Counted from the stretch's first letter, positions 24,687 to 33,618 are shown. The stretch is DNA of 64,000 nucleotides from Sphingomonas sp. LaA6.9 (GCF_022601895.1 NZ_JAKVIO010000023.1:1-64000), one strand, 5' to 3'. Notes: generated by a model from the letters alone, not told the origin. Numbers and translations: made by a program.

Positions 24687-25838
24687 TCAAAGCGCCTTTT
24701 CGTAGATCACATATTCGCGGTTTATCGTGCTTTCGATCGTCTCCGCGATCGCTCGCATGCCTTGGTTGTCGTCGAGGATCCAGCCGATCTCGCCGCGCTG
24801 GGAACCGTAATTCTTTATCGCTTCACGACGGATATATTCGATCATCATGAAGGCGAGCTGGCTAGCGAGCCGCGATGACTGGAGCTTTTTCACGACGCCC
24901 ATCAGCGGCACGCGCATCGTGCGCGAGGCGGGCTTGCGCAGCCACCAGAGCAGCTTCGCCCAGCCGAAGGGAAGCAGCGAGCCCTTGAGTCCGCGCAGCG
25001 GCTCGTTCAGGTCAGGCAGCACGATCATGAAGGCGACGGGTTCGCCCTCGACCTCGGCCACCATGATCAGATCTTCACGAACGATGGGCTTCAGTTTCTT
25101 ACCGACATAGGCGATCTCGTCGTCGGTCAGCGGCACGAAGCCCCAGTTGTCCGACCATGCATCATTGAGGATGCCCATGATGAGCGCGGCTTCCTGGTCG
25201 AAGCGGCGCTTGTCGACCTTGCGGATGACGATACGGCTGTTGCGCTCGCCCGACTGCACGATGCGCTGGACGATCGGCGGAAAGCCGCCGGTGATATCGA
25301 GGTCGTAGGTGAGGAGCGATTTGGCGGGGGCGTAGCCGGCATGCTCAACCCAGCCGCGATAGGCCGGGCTATTGTGCCCCATCATCACCGTTGGCGGGTG
25401 ATCGAAACCGCTGACGAGCAAGCCCGGTTCGTCCCAGACCGACAGGCTCAGTGGACCGAGTGAACGGTGCATGCCCTTTTTGCGCAGCCATTCTTCGGCG
25501 CGTGCGATGAGCGCCTTGAAAACGGCTTCGTCTTCGGCTTCCATCATGCCCCAGTTGCCCGTGCCGGGGCCCATGCCCTGGGCGACTGGCTGGGTGAGCG
25601 CAAGACGGTCGATATGCGCCGAGATACGGCCCACGACGCGACCGCGGCGTTCCGCGAGGAACAGCTGTGCCTCGGCATGGCCGAACCAGGGGTTTTTGGC
25701 CGGCGTGATGAGGCCGTGGACCTCGGCCTTGAGCGGCGCGACCCAGTTGGGATCATTCCCATTGAGCCGGTAGGCGAGATCGACGAACGCCCTGCGATCG
25801 GCCGCGGTATCGACGGGCCGGATGGTGATGTCGGTCAT
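24687..25838 (-). CDS. GNAT-superfamily acyltransferase, candidate bacterial ceramide synthase
   Basis: A 383-residue protein with a GNAT core: TIRPVDTAADRRAFVDLAYR, then NDPNWVAPLKAEVHG, AEAQLFLAERRGRVVGRIS (beta4 and CoA-binding edge), and a second GNAT-like half with EDLIMVAEVEGEPVAFMIVLPD. No signal or membrane helix is evident. Bacterial ceramide synthase (bCerS, Caulobacter CCNA_01212) is a GNAT-type protein of about this length in the spt region, which makes this a good candidate for N-acylation of sphinganine; that identity is inference. It lies on the minus strand downstream of an FA2H-like hydroxylase, with REP-like repeats between them. Confidence 0.62.
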   Translation of the reverse strand: MTDITIRPVDTAADRRAFVDLAYRLNGNDPNWVAPLKAEVHGLITPAKNPWFGHAEAQLFLAERRGRVVGRISAHIDRLALTQPVAQGMGPGTGNWGMMEAEDEAVFKALIARAEEWLRKKGMHRSLGPLSLSVWDEPGLLVSGFDHPPTVMMGHNSPAYRGWVEHAGYAPAKSLLTYDLDITGGFPPIVQRIVQSGERNSRIVIRKVDKRRFDQEAALIMGILNDAWSDNWGFVPLTDDEIAYVGKKLKPIVREDLIMVAEVEGEPVAFMIVLPDLNEPLRGLKGSLLPFGWAKLLWWLRKPASRTMRVPLMGVVKKLQSSRLASQLAFMMIEYIRREAIKNYGSQRGEIGWILDDNQGMRAIAETIESTINREYVIYEKAL

Positions 25839-25871
25839 TCCAGATTGTTCCCCGATGTCGGGCGCGGTTTT

Positions 25872-25936
25872 ACCCCGGCCAACGCCGGGGTCCAGTGTCT
25901 TTTGATCGTGACCGGGGCCCCGGCATTCGCCGGGGC
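25872..25936. repeat. Pair of REP-like hairpins
   Basis: ACCCCGGC-CAAC-GCCGGGGT (25872-25891) and GCCCCGGC-ATTC-GCCGGGGC (25917-25936) are similar palindromes 45 bases apart, in the style of REP/BIME elements common between genes in sphingomonads. They lie between the hydroxylase and GNAT genes and may stabilise or terminate the transcript. Confidence 0.6.
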
Positions 25937-25945
25937 GCGCGACAA

Positions 25946-26725
25946 TCAGCCTTTCAGCTTCGCGCGAAGCCGCTCGACTGGATGGCCGGTGGCGACGCCG
26001 CCCGAAAGATCAGCGACATAGGGATAAACTTCTGCCACCTCGGGCGTATAGCCGAGGTTGAAGACGGTGGGGCTCTTCTGGCGCTCCGAAACGCGGTCAT
26101 AGAGCGTGCCGAACAGGCGATCCCAGAAATAATTGGTGATGCCGAAATTGCCCGTCTCGTCGTGGAAGTGGTGCGCCATGTGGCGCTGCTTCATCATGAG
26201 AATGAGCTTGTTCTTCGGCTTGTAAGCCAGGTGCTGGATGCAGTGGAAGAACTCGTACACGCAGGTGGTGATCAGCCCCGTTGCAGTTGCAATCGCTGCG
26301 CCGCCAAAGCCGCCGATGAGATAGCCCAGCGGCGCGGTAGCGATGACGATCGTCGGCAGCGTCGTGTGAAGCGCTCCGAACAGGATCTCGAGATGGTTGG
26401 GATCCTGATGGTGGTCGTAATGAATGCGCTTCCAGGTGCCCGCGAGCCATTTATGCTTCCACATCCAGCGGCTGTGCAGCACCCAGCGGTGAAGCGCATA
26501 CCAGGCGAGCGGATAGATGAAGACCGCGACTGCGATCGCAGCGAGCGTCTGCACAAGCGGCGCGGGGCGCCAGACCCACAGCCCAATCGACGTTACGGCG
26601 AGGAGCAAATAGACAATGATCGCCGGATATTGGAAATAGGCGACGACGAGTTCCTTGAGCGTCATCCGGTCAAGATGATGCGATTTGTTCCAGAAGCCGG
26701 TCTGCGCCGTTTCAGCGGTTTTCAC
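25946..26725 (-). CDS. FA2H-like fatty acid/ceramide 2-hydroxylase candidate
   Basis: A 259-residue integral membrane di-iron oxygenase of the fatty acid hydroxylase superfamily. Four membrane helices frame the histidine boxes: LHRWVLH (His79/84), HYDHH (102/105/106), HCIQH (161/165) and HMAHHFHDETGNFGITNYF (182/185/186). The last box and WDRLFGTLYD follow the FA2H/Scs7 pattern closely, rather than the C-5 sterol desaturase pattern. Sphingomonad sphingolipids contain 2-hydroxymyristate, and an alpha-hydroxylase beside a ceramide synthase candidate would explain it. It follows lptG on the same strand. Confidence 0.72.
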   Translation of the reverse strand: MKTAETAQTGFWNKSHHLDRMTLKELVVAYFQYPAIIVYLLLAVTSIGLWVWRPAPLVQTLAAIAVAVFIYPLAWYALHRWVLHSRWMWKHKWLAGTWKRIHYDHHQDPNHLEILFGALHTTLPTIVIATAPLGYLIGGFGGAAIATATGLITTCVYEFFHCIQHLAYKPKNKLILMMKQRHMAHHFHDETGNFGITNYFWDRLFGTLYDRVSERQKSPTVFNLGYTPEVAEVYPYVADLSGGVATGHPVERLRAKLKG

Positions 26726-26837
26726 GTGCGTACCCTCAATTCACTGGTCGTCGGCCCCGCCTTTCGGGCATGGGCCGAGCAATATAGATGCACGCTCTGC
26801 CGGGGCAATACGGCACAAATGGGGCCAAGAGCGGGCG

Positions 26838-27932
26838 CTATTCCTCGGTCCTGACCAGCACGGTCTCGCCGATCAGGAAGAACAGCAGGAACGGCCCCCA
26901 GGCGGCGAGCCAGGGCGGATAGGCGCCGAGATTGCCCATGGCGAGCCCGAAATTGTCGGCGACGAAATAGGCAAAGCCGAGCGCCATGCCGATCACCGCG
27001 CGCAGGAACAACTGGCCTGAGCGCGCGAGGCCGAAGGCGGCGACGGCGCCGAGCAGCGGCATCAATACCGAGGACATTGGCCCGGAGATCTTGTGCCACA
27101 AATTGGCCTCCAGCGCGCGTGTCGGACGGCCCGCGTCCTTGAGGTCGGCGATCGCCTCCCGGAGCGCCATGAAGGACAGCCCGTCGGGATCGACCTGCGC
27201 CAGCGTGAACTGATCGGGACGGATGTCCTGGCCGATGGTGATCGTGCCCATGGGCTCGCTCGTCCCCTGCGCCACCTTGAAGCGCGTCGCATCCGTAAGC
27301 GTCCAGCCCTGCGGGGAAAGGCGTGCGGTGGGGGCCTCGACGATCTGCAGCAGCGAGTCGGCCTCGCGGTCGTAGACCGTGATCTTGTCGAGTCGGGTGG
27401 TCGCGCCCCGTCCGCGCACTTCGGCGGCGTGAATGAGGTTGTTGCCATCGCGCACCCAGACATTGGTCTGGAGCGCTTTGTCCTTGGGCAGTGGTCCGAA
27501 ATCCGCCTTTTCCCAGCGATCCAGCGTGTCGCTGGCGCGCGCGACGATGCGTTCGTTGAAGGTGAAGGAAATGGCGGCGACCAGCAGGCTGGCGAGGATC
27601 AGCGGCGCGAGCACCTGGTGCGCCGACAGCCCTGACGCCTTCATCGAGATCACTTCGCTGTTCTGGTTGAGCGTGATGAGCGTGATGAGCGTGCCGAGCA
27701 GCACCGAAAAGGGCAGGAAACGCGCCACGATCTGTGGCACGCGCAGCGTCACATAGGTCCATAGCTCGGCATTGCCGTTGCCCGGATAGGCGAGAATCTT
27801 GTCGGCCTCGCCGAGCAGGTCGAGTGCCTGGAGGACGAGCACCAGCGCGGCCAGCACCGCGAAGCTGCGGACCAGGAACATCCGCGCCATATAGACCGAC
27901 ACCGTGCGCGACGGGAAAAACTGCGTCTGCAT
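26838..27932 (-). CDS. lptG: LPS export permease LptG
   Basis: LptG and LptF form the transmembrane core of the LptB2FG transporter that extracts lipopolysaccharide from the inner membrane. The 364-residue protein has TMs 1-3 at the N-terminus (RTVSVYMARMFLVRSFAVLAAL...), a periplasmic beta-jellyroll and TMs 4-6 near the C-terminus. ISMKASGLSAHQVLAPLILAS is the conserved coupling helix. Its ATG immediately follows the lptF TAA (TAAATG), giving a strictly coupled lptF-lptG operon. Some sphingomonads have little classical LPS, so the cargo here deserves checking. Confidence 0.93.
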   Translation of the reverse strand: MQTQFFPSRTVSVYMARMFLVRSFAVLAALVLVLQALDLLGEADKILAYPGNGNAELWTYVTLRVPQIVARFLPFSVLLGTLITLITLNQNSEVISMKASGLSAHQVLAPLILASLLVAAISFTFNERIVARASDTLDRWEKADFGPLPKDKALQTNVWVRDGNNLIHAAEVRGRGATTRLDKITVYDREADSLLQIVEAPTARLSPQGWTLTDATRFKVAQGTSEPMGTITIGQDIRPDQFTLAQVDPDGLSFMALREAIADLKDAGRPTRALEANLWHKISGPMSSVLMPLLGAVAAFGLARSGQLFLRAVIGMALGFAYFVADNFGLAMGNLGAYPPWLAAWGPFLLFFLIGETVLVRTEE

Positions 27933-29138
27933 TTAAGTGCGGGCCTCCAGCTTGCGCTGCCCGAAGCGGAACCATGTCTTCGCGAGCTTGCCCAACCCGG
28001 AAAAGGCGCGTTCGAGCGCGCCGATCGGCTGACCGCCGGGCACCATTGCGAGGGTATGGTACATCCACATGATCAGCGCCGCGAACAGCAGGAAAGGCAC
28101 CCACAGGGCGATGATCGGATGGACGATACCAAGCGCGCCCAGGCCTTCGCCATATTCGTTGATCTTGTGATAGGTGACGACCATCACGATCGAAATGAAG
28201 ACGCCGAGCGCCGAGGTCGATCGCTTTGGCGGGACCGCGAGCGCGACCGCGAGCAGCGGTAGCAGGAGCATCATCGCCACCTCGACCATGCGAAAATGGA
28301 AATTGGCGCGCGATTCGTTGCGCAGTTCCTGCGACGCGGTGGAATCGCGGCCGACGCGGACGAGCTCGGGAATGGTGAGTTCGCGATCTGCGCCGCCGCG
28401 CCCGCGGAACGCCTCGATCTTGGGAAGGTCGATCGGCAGGTCATGGCTGGAGAAGCTGAGTACGCGTGGCGTCCTGAAATTGGGTGCGTCGTGGATCAGC
28501 ACGCCGTTGGTGAGCCGCAATATGATCGTGTCGGGATCATCGGTTGCGAGAAACTGACCCGATTTGGCGGTCGCGGAGACCGATTGCTGGTCGCGATTCT
28601 CGGCGCGCACGAAGATGCCCGAAAGTTCACGACCCTGTTTGCGGCTCTGTTCGATCCGAAGCGTGATCTTGGAGCCAAGCCGGGTGAACTCGCCGACCTT
28701 GATCGAAGCGCCGAGGGCCCCCGACCGCAGTTCGAAGCGAAGCCCCTCATAGGCATAGCGCGCATAGGGCTGGACGAAGCCGACGATCGCCAGGTTCACC
28801 AAGGCGAGTGCGATCGCATACATATAGGGTACGCGCAGCAGTCGCCCGTAACTCATGCCCACCGCGCGAAACACGTCGAGTTCGGAGGAGGTGGCGAGCT
28901 TGCGAAATGCTAGCAGGATGCCCAGCATCAGCCCGATCGGGATGCCGAGTGACAGATATTCGGGGATGAGGTTGGCAAGCATGCGCCACACGACGCTGAC
29001 CGGACCGCCTTCGGACGCCACGAAATCGAACAGCCGCAGCATCTTGTCGAGCACGAGCAGCATGGCCGCGATCACCAGCGTCCCGAAGAGCGGGAGGGCG
29101 ATCAGCCTGGCGAGGTAACGGTCGGTGGACGTGAGCAT
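27933..29138 (-). CDS. lptF: LPS export permease LptF
   Basis: The 401-residue partner of LptG, with the same topology: N-terminal helices beginning MLTSTDRYLARLIALPLFGT, coupling helix FRKLATSSELDVFRAVGMSY, periplasmic jellyroll (about 110-280) and three C-terminal helices. Length is usual. It starts the operon lptF-lptG and may be followed by the hydroxylase and GNAT genes on the same strand. The promoter is in the 132-base divergent spacer with the DUF2141 gene. Confidence 0.93.
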   Translation of the reverse strand: MLTSTDRYLARLIALPLFGTLVIAAMLLVLDKMLRLFDFVASEGGPVSVVWRMLANLIPEYLSLGIPIGLMLGILLAFRKLATSSELDVFRAVGMSYGRLLRVPYMYAIALALVNLAIVGFVQPYARYAYEGLRFELRSGALGASIKVGEFTRLGSKITLRIEQSRKQGRELSGIFVRAENRDQQSVSATAKSGQFLATDDPDTIILRLTNGVLIHDAPNFRTPRVLSFSSHDLPIDLPKIEAFRGRGGADRELTIPELVRVGRDSTASQELRNESRANFHFRMVEVAMMLLLPLLAVALAVPPKRSTSALGVFISIVMVVTYHKINEYGEGLGALGIVHPIIALWVPFLLFAALIMWMYHTLAMVPGGQPIGALERAFSGLGKLAKTWFRFGQRKLEART

Positions 29139-29270
29139 TTTCAGAATTCAGTCGTCCCATGACCATGATTTGGCCGCAAACACAGCCGATCTTTAGGAGG
29201 ACACGGGGGCGAACACAGCCGTCCATGTCCGGCAACGGGGATGGATATAGCGCCCAGGAGTGAAGAGGTC

Positions 29271-29798
29271 ATGTTGAAACTTTCCGGTGTCGCGCTGATC
29301 GGCCTTGTGGCGGTCGCGATGCCCTTTGTTACCCCTCTGACCGCGGCCCGGGCGACGACGCTGGGGCCGTATGCCGCGTCGTGCCAGAAGGGCGGACCCG
29401 CGGTGATCGCGCGCGTGAGCGGCCTCAAGGCCCGCACCGGCGTGGTCCGCGTCCAGCTCTACAGCGACAACAAGGCGACCTTCCTAGAGAAGAAGCAGTA
29501 TATCGAGCGCGTCGATGTCGCGGCGACGCGCGGCGGTGTGATGGACATCTGCGTGCCCGTGCCCAAGGCGGGGCGCTATGCAATCTCGGTGCGCCATGAT
29601 CTTGATGGAAATGGCAAGACGAGCCGCACCGATGGCGGCGGCTTTTCGGGCAATCCAAGCGTTTCGATCAGTGATCTGGCGCTCAAGCGCAAGCCCGATA
29701 TGAACCGCGTCGCGTTCACGGTGAGCGAGGGGCCACGCCTGGTGCCGGTGACGCTGAACTATATTCAGGGTCTCTCGTTCAAGCCCGTGGGAGCGTAG
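29271..29798 (+). CDS. DUF2141 periplasmic protein
   Basis: A 175-residue exported protein. MLKLSGVALIGLVAVAMPFVTPLTAARA is the signal peptide. The mature domain is of the DUF2141 type: VIARVSGLKARTGVVRVQLYSD, GRYAISVRHDLDGNGKTSR (a Ca-binding-looking D-x-D-x-N-G loop) and GGGFSGNPSVSISD. The family is a small beta-sandwich of unknown function. The start is ATG 29271 behind GAAGAGG. It lies 7 bases upstream of the lipid kinase gene, so the two are probably cotranscribed. Confidence 0.75.
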   Translation: MLKLSGVALIGLVAVAMPFVTPLTAARATTLGPYAASCQKGGPAVIARVSGLKARTGVVRVQLYSDNKATFLEKKQYIERVDVAATRGGVMDICVPVPKAGRYAISVRHDLDGNGKTSRTDGGGFSGNPSVSISDLALKRKPDMNRVAFTVSEGPRLVPVTLNYIQGLSFKPVGA

Positions 29799-29805
29799 CA
29801 AAACC

Positions 29806-30780
29806 ATGGCATGCGTCGCGCTTCTCTCCAATCCGCGCTCAACGGGCAACCGCTCGTTGTTGCCGCGCGTGCGGAGCTTCTGCGCGGGCAGACCCGACAT
29901 CTTCCATTATGAAGTGGAGCATGTCGGCCAGATCGGCGAGGCGTTGCGCACCATCGCGCGCGTGAAGCCCAAGATTCTCGTCATCAACGGTGGCGACGGC
30001 ACCGTGCAGGCCGCGCTGACCGAGCTCTATCATGGCGGGCATTTCGGCGATGCGCCGCCCCCCGTAGCGGTGCTGCCCAATGGCAAGACCAATCTGATCG
30101 CGCTTGACCTCGGCGCCGCCGGCGATCCGCTCGCGGCGCTCGAACGCGTGGTCGAGCTGAGCAAAACCGATCTTTCCGATCATATCGTCGTGCGCGAGCT
30201 GATCGCGCTCAGCGACGGTCAGTCCGGCACCCGGCCGACGCTGGGGATGTTCCTCGGGGGTGCGGGACTGGCGGATACGATCCTTTATTGCCGCACCAAG
30301 ATCTATCCGCTCGGATTGCCCAACGGGGTCAGCCATGTGCTGGCTGCGCTGGCGGTGCTCATCTCGGCATTGTTCGGGCTGCGTACCAGCTTTTTGCCGC
30401 CCAAGCCGAGACCGGTGCGCATTTCGCTTGTTCGTGAAGGCCAGCCGCTCGGCGATTTCTCGGTGTTCATCGTCACTACGCTTGAAAAGATGTTGTTGGC
30501 GGCGCGTGCCGACAGCGGCGTGCATGTCCCTGGGCGCATGAAGTTCATGGCGGTCGAGCTGACCTTCCCTGCGATGGTGCGTGCGCTTTACGGCGCCATC
30601 TTCGGCCGGCTGGGGCGCGACAAGCTGAGCGGCGTCCATTTCGAGCGCGGCGACCTCGTCCGCATCGAGGGCGAGGGGTCGAGCGTCATCCTCGACGGTG
30701 AGACCTTCAGGGCGGAGCGCGATCATCCGATCGTACTGACCTCAACGGCACCCGTTCCGTTCCTCCGCCTGGCGGCGTGA
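29806..30780 (+). CDS. Diacylglycerol/ceramide kinase-type lipid kinase
   Basis: A 324-residue protein with a DAGK catalytic domain. LSNPRSTGNRSLLP opens the fold; the nucleotide loop VINGGDGTVQAAL sits at residues 61-72; VAVLPNGKTNLIALDLG corresponds to the PxGTxN element; MKFMAVELTFPAMVR and DGETFRAE lie in the C-terminal beta-sandwich. It would phosphorylate a membrane diradyl lipid such as diacylglycerol or ceramide. In Caulobacter a DAGK-family enzyme (CpgB) is a ceramide kinase. Its TGA overlaps the GTG of the next gene, so it is translationally coupled to a nucleotidyltransferase-like protein. Confidence 0.8.
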   Translation: MACVALLSNPRSTGNRSLLPRVRSFCAGRPDIFHYEVEHVGQIGEALRTIARVKPKILVINGGDGTVQAALTELYHGGHFGDAPPPVAVLPNGKTNLIALDLGAAGDPLAALERVVELSKTDLSDHIVVRELIALSDGQSGTRPTLGMFLGGAGLADTILYCRTKIYPLGLPNGVSHVLAALAVLISALFGLRTSFLPPKPRPVRISLVREGQPLGDFSVFIVTTLEKMLLAARADSGVHVPGRMKFMAVELTFPAMVRALYGAIFGRLGRDKLSGVHFERGDLVRIEGEGSSVILDGETFRAERDHPIVLTSTAPVPFLRLAA

Positions 30781-31643
30781 CCGACCTTGAGACGCTGATC
30801 GCGGCCGAGCTGGCCGAGCCCGCCGATCCGCGCGTCGTCGCAATGGCAGAGGCCATTGCAGCACGATATGGCGTGGCGGCGCGCGCGGTGCTGTTCTACG
30901 GATCGTGCCTGCGCACTGCCGAACTCGATGGGCAGATGCTCGATTTTTACCTGATCGTCTCCGATTATCGCGCGGCTTACGGCCAGCGATGGCTGGCGAC
31001 CGCCAACCGGCTTGTTCCGCCCAATGTCTTCCCTTTCGGCCATGACGGGCTTTCCGCCAAATATGCGGTCCTGAACGAAGCCGACTTCGCCGCGCTGTGC
31101 CGCCCGGAGGCGAGCAATGTGTCGGTCTGGGCGCGCTTCGCGCAGCCTTCGCGACTGGTCTGGACGGCCGATGGCGCGGCACGCAACGCGGCCATTGCGG
31201 CGATTGCCCAGGCGCCCGTCACCCTGGCGACGCTCACCCCGGCGGCGGCCCTGGACGATCCGCTCGACCTGTGGCGGCGTGGCTTTGCATTGACCTATGG
31301 CGCCGAGCTTCGCGCCGAGCGCAAGGACCGCTCGGGCTCCATCGTCGATTTCGACCCCGACCATTACCGGCGCCTTTCGGCGGCTCTGGCTGCCGAACCG
31401 CCAGCGAGCTTGCCCGATCTGGATGCGCGCTGGCGGCGGCTGCGGCGCAACGGCAAGCTGCTGACGCTGGTGCGCCTCGCCAAGGCGAGCCTGACCTTTG
31501 CCGGCGGGATCGACTATCTCGCGTGGAAGATCAACCGCCATGCCGGCACCACGATCGAGGTGCGCCCTTGGCAGCGGCGCTTCCCGATACTCGGCGCGCT
31601 TATTCTGCTGCCGCGACTGTTGTCGCGCGGCGCCGTGCGTTAG
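30777..31643 (+). CDS. Nucleotidyltransferase-fold protein resembling Tam41 (CDP-DAG synthase)
   Basis: A 288-residue protein with a nucleotidyltransferase-type start: VLFYGSCLRTAEL (GS at residues 42-43), then LDFYLIVSDY (55-64), whose spacing matches the 'YGSG...VDF.FaVdD' motif of Tam41. SAKYAVLN (93-100) and VWARFAQPSRLVW (117-129) correspond to the 'KYGViS' and 'lY.aGRlqkPv' segments. Tam41 makes CDP-diacylglycerol from phosphatidic acid and CTP. I infer a similar activity on the product of the coupled kinase. A generic nucleotidyltransferase is the alternative. It overlaps the opposing histidine kinase gene by 44 bases. Confidence 0.52.
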   Translation: MTDLETLIAAELAEPADPRVVAMAEAIAARYGVAARAVLFYGSCLRTAELDGQMLDFYLIVSDYRAAYGQRWLATANRLVPPNVFPFGHDGLSAKYAVLNEADFAALCRPEASNVSVWARFAQPSRLVWTADGAARNAAIAAIAQAPVTLATLTPAAALDDPLDLWRRGFALTYGAELRAERKDRSGSIVDFDPDHYRRLSAALAAEPPASLPDLDARWRRLRRNGKLLTLVRLAKASLTFAGGIDYLAWKINRHAGTTIEVRPWQRRFPILGALILLPRLLSRGAVR

Positions 31644-33618
31644 GCGCATTTGCTAGCGCGCCCTCGATCGCGTTTTCGAGCGCACTGATCGTGAAGGGCT
31701 TTCTCAGCACCGCATGCCCCCCAAAGGCCTGGGCATCGTCGACATCGGCATAGCCGGTGACGAAGAGGATCGCGACATCAGGATAGAGCGGGCCGACCCT
31801 CGCGACGAATTCGGGGCCGGTCATGCCCGGCATGACGACGTCGGAGACGATGATGTCGATGGCGCTGTCGGCCTCGAGCATCGCCATCGCCTCTTCGGCG
31901 GATGATGCGCAGATCGTCTTGACCCCCAGCTCCTCAAGCGCGCTCGAGGTGGCGGCGAGCACGCGCGCATCGTCTTCGACGACCAGCGCGATGCGGCTTG
32001 TGAGCATGGGCTGTTGCGGCAGATTACCGGTGGCTTCGATGCGTGGGGCCGCCACGTGCTCGTCCGCATCCTCGGTGCTCTGGTGGCGCGGCAGATAGAG
32101 CGAGACCGTCGTGCCCAGCCCTTCGGCGGAGGCGATGCTGATCTCCCCGCCCGACTGGCGGACGAAGCCGAAGATCTGGCTGAGGCCGAGGCCGGTGCCC
32201 TTGCCCACGGGCTTGGTGGTGAAGAAGGGCTCGAACACGCGTTCGAGCACCTCGCGCGACATGCCGCAGCCCGTATCGGTGACGTCGACGCGGACATAGT
32301 CGCCGGGCAGTGATTCGCCGACCTCGTCTGCGGTGAGCGAGACGTTGGATGTGCGGATGGTGAGCTTGCCTTCGCCGTCCATCGCGTCGCGCGCGTTGAC
32401 GGCGAGGTTGAGGATTGCGTTTTCGAGCTGGTGGCGGTCGACCCAGATGCTCCAGGGATGCGCGACGCTCTCGACTTCGAGCCGGATGCGCTCGCCCAGC
32501 GTTCGGTCCATAAGGTCGTTCATGCCGCGCACGAGCGTGTCGGGATTCACTGACTGCGGCAGCAGCGGTTCAGCGCGCGCAAAGGCCAGCAGACGGCGGG
32601 TGAGCGCGGCCGCGCGATTGGCGCCTTCCATGGCGTTGTCGAGATGGCGCTCGGCGTCGCCCGCATGATCGTGGAGCTTGCGCTTGGCGAGCTCGAGCCC
32701 GCCGACGACAACCGCGAGCATGTTGTTGAAGTCGTGCGCGATGCCGCCGGTCAACTGGCCAACGGCTTCCATCTTCTGGATCTGACGCAGCTGCGCCTCG
32801 GCATGTGCGCGCTCGCTCGCCTCGGCGAGCAGCCGCTGGTTGGCGAGGCGCAGTTCGGTGGTGCGTTCGGCGACCGCGCCTTCGAGCAACTCGGCCCGGT
32901 GCGCTTCGACTTCCGCGGTACGCCGCGCACGCCGTCGCTGCGTGATCGCGTCTATCGCCGTCCAGCCCAGCCCGATCGCGCCGACGACGAGCAGCAGACC
33001 GAGCACCGACAGGGTCGCTGCGAGCTTGTTGGACTGCGCCATGAAGCCCTTGGCTTCACCCGTGCGCGCGGCGAGCAGCGTCTGTTCGTTGGCGACGATC
33101 TCGCGGAAAATTGCCTTCAAACGGTCGAGCGTCTCGGTCTTGCCGGCATTGAAATAGACCGACAGCGCGTTCTGCTTCTGGTCGTAGTTGAGCCGGAGCG
33201 CGGCTTCCTCGAGCTCTTCGCTGCGCGTGCGGTAGAGCGCCTGAAGATCGCGCACGAGCGCAGCCTGCTCGGGATTGTTGCGCGTGATGCGCTGGAGCCG
33301 CGTGATCATGCTGCCCGTGCGCCGCCAGTTGTCGTAGAACTGGCGCGCGACATCCTTGTCGGATGCTATCACCGCGCGGCCGAGCGTGGCTTCGGACTGC
33401 GCCATCTGGCCCTCGATCGCGCGAACCGCAATCATCACTTCGAAGCTGCGCTGTTGCCATTCGAGCGCGGTGTCGCGCTGACGCGACGATAGCGCCAGCA
33501 TCGCGATCAGTGCGATCAGGATCGAGACGACGATGCCGGCGCCGATCCAGCCGAGCCAGCGCTGCCAGCCGGGTTGTGCGCTTTCTTCGCCCCCGAAGTC
33601 GGTTTCCTCGACCGCCAT
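31600..33618 (-). CDS. CHASE3 hybrid sensor histidine kinase
   Basis: A 672-residue inner-membrane sensor. Two helices (about 20-42 and 205-225) enclose a CHASE3-like helical periplasmic domain. Then come a coiled coil, a HisKA domain with phospho-His in GGIAHDFNNMLAVVV, and an HATPase domain with NAILNLAVNARDAM, DTGCGM and GTGLGLSQIFGFV. A C-terminal receiver holds the acceptor Asp in IIVSDVVMPGMTG and Lys in VLRKPF. I start at ATG 33618. It lies 48 bases downstream of spt on the same strand, so it may be cotranscribed with acpR-spt. No output regulator is adjacent. Confidence 0.92.
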   Translation of the reverse strand: MAVEETDFGGEESAQPGWQRWLGWIGAGIVVSILIALIAMLALSSRQRDTALEWQQRSFEVMIAVRAIEGQMAQSEATLGRAVIASDKDVARQFYDNWRRTGSMITRLQRITRNNPEQAALVRDLQALYRTRSEELEEAALRLNYDQKQNALSVYFNAGKTETLDRLKAIFREIVANEQTLLAARTGEAKGFMAQSNKLAATLSVLGLLLVVGAIGLGWTAIDAITQRRRARRTAEVEAHRAELLEGAVAERTTELRLANQRLLAEASERAHAEAQLRQIQKMEAVGQLTGGIAHDFNNMLAVVVGGLELAKRKLHDHAGDAERHLDNAMEGANRAAALTRRLLAFARAEPLLPQSVNPDTLVRGMNDLMDRTLGERIRLEVESVAHPWSIWVDRHQLENAILNLAVNARDAMDGEGKLTIRTSNVSLTADEVGESLPGDYVRVDVTDTGCGMSREVLERVFEPFFTTKPVGKGTGLGLSQIFGFVRQSGGEISIASAEGLGTTVSLYLPRHQSTEDADEHVAAPRIEATGNLPQQPMLTSRIALVVEDDARVLAATSSALEELGVKTICASSAEEAMAMLEADSAIDIIVSDVVMPGMTGPEFVARVGPLYPDVAILFVTGYADVDDAQAFGGHAVLRKPFTISALENAIEGALANAPNARRRATTVAAAE

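Noticed and set aside
26722-28104. A 460-residue frame overlapping lptG on the same strand
   Set aside because: It is a frame-shifted reading of lptG and the end of lptF; the true frames give full LptF and LptG with coupled start and stop.
29174-29221. Direct repeat of G(C)(A/G)AACACAGCCG, 33 bp apart, in the lptF-DUF2141 spacer
   Set aside because: Two 13-base copies with one mismatch could be chance; there is no palindromy and no known regulator, so it was not listed as an operator.
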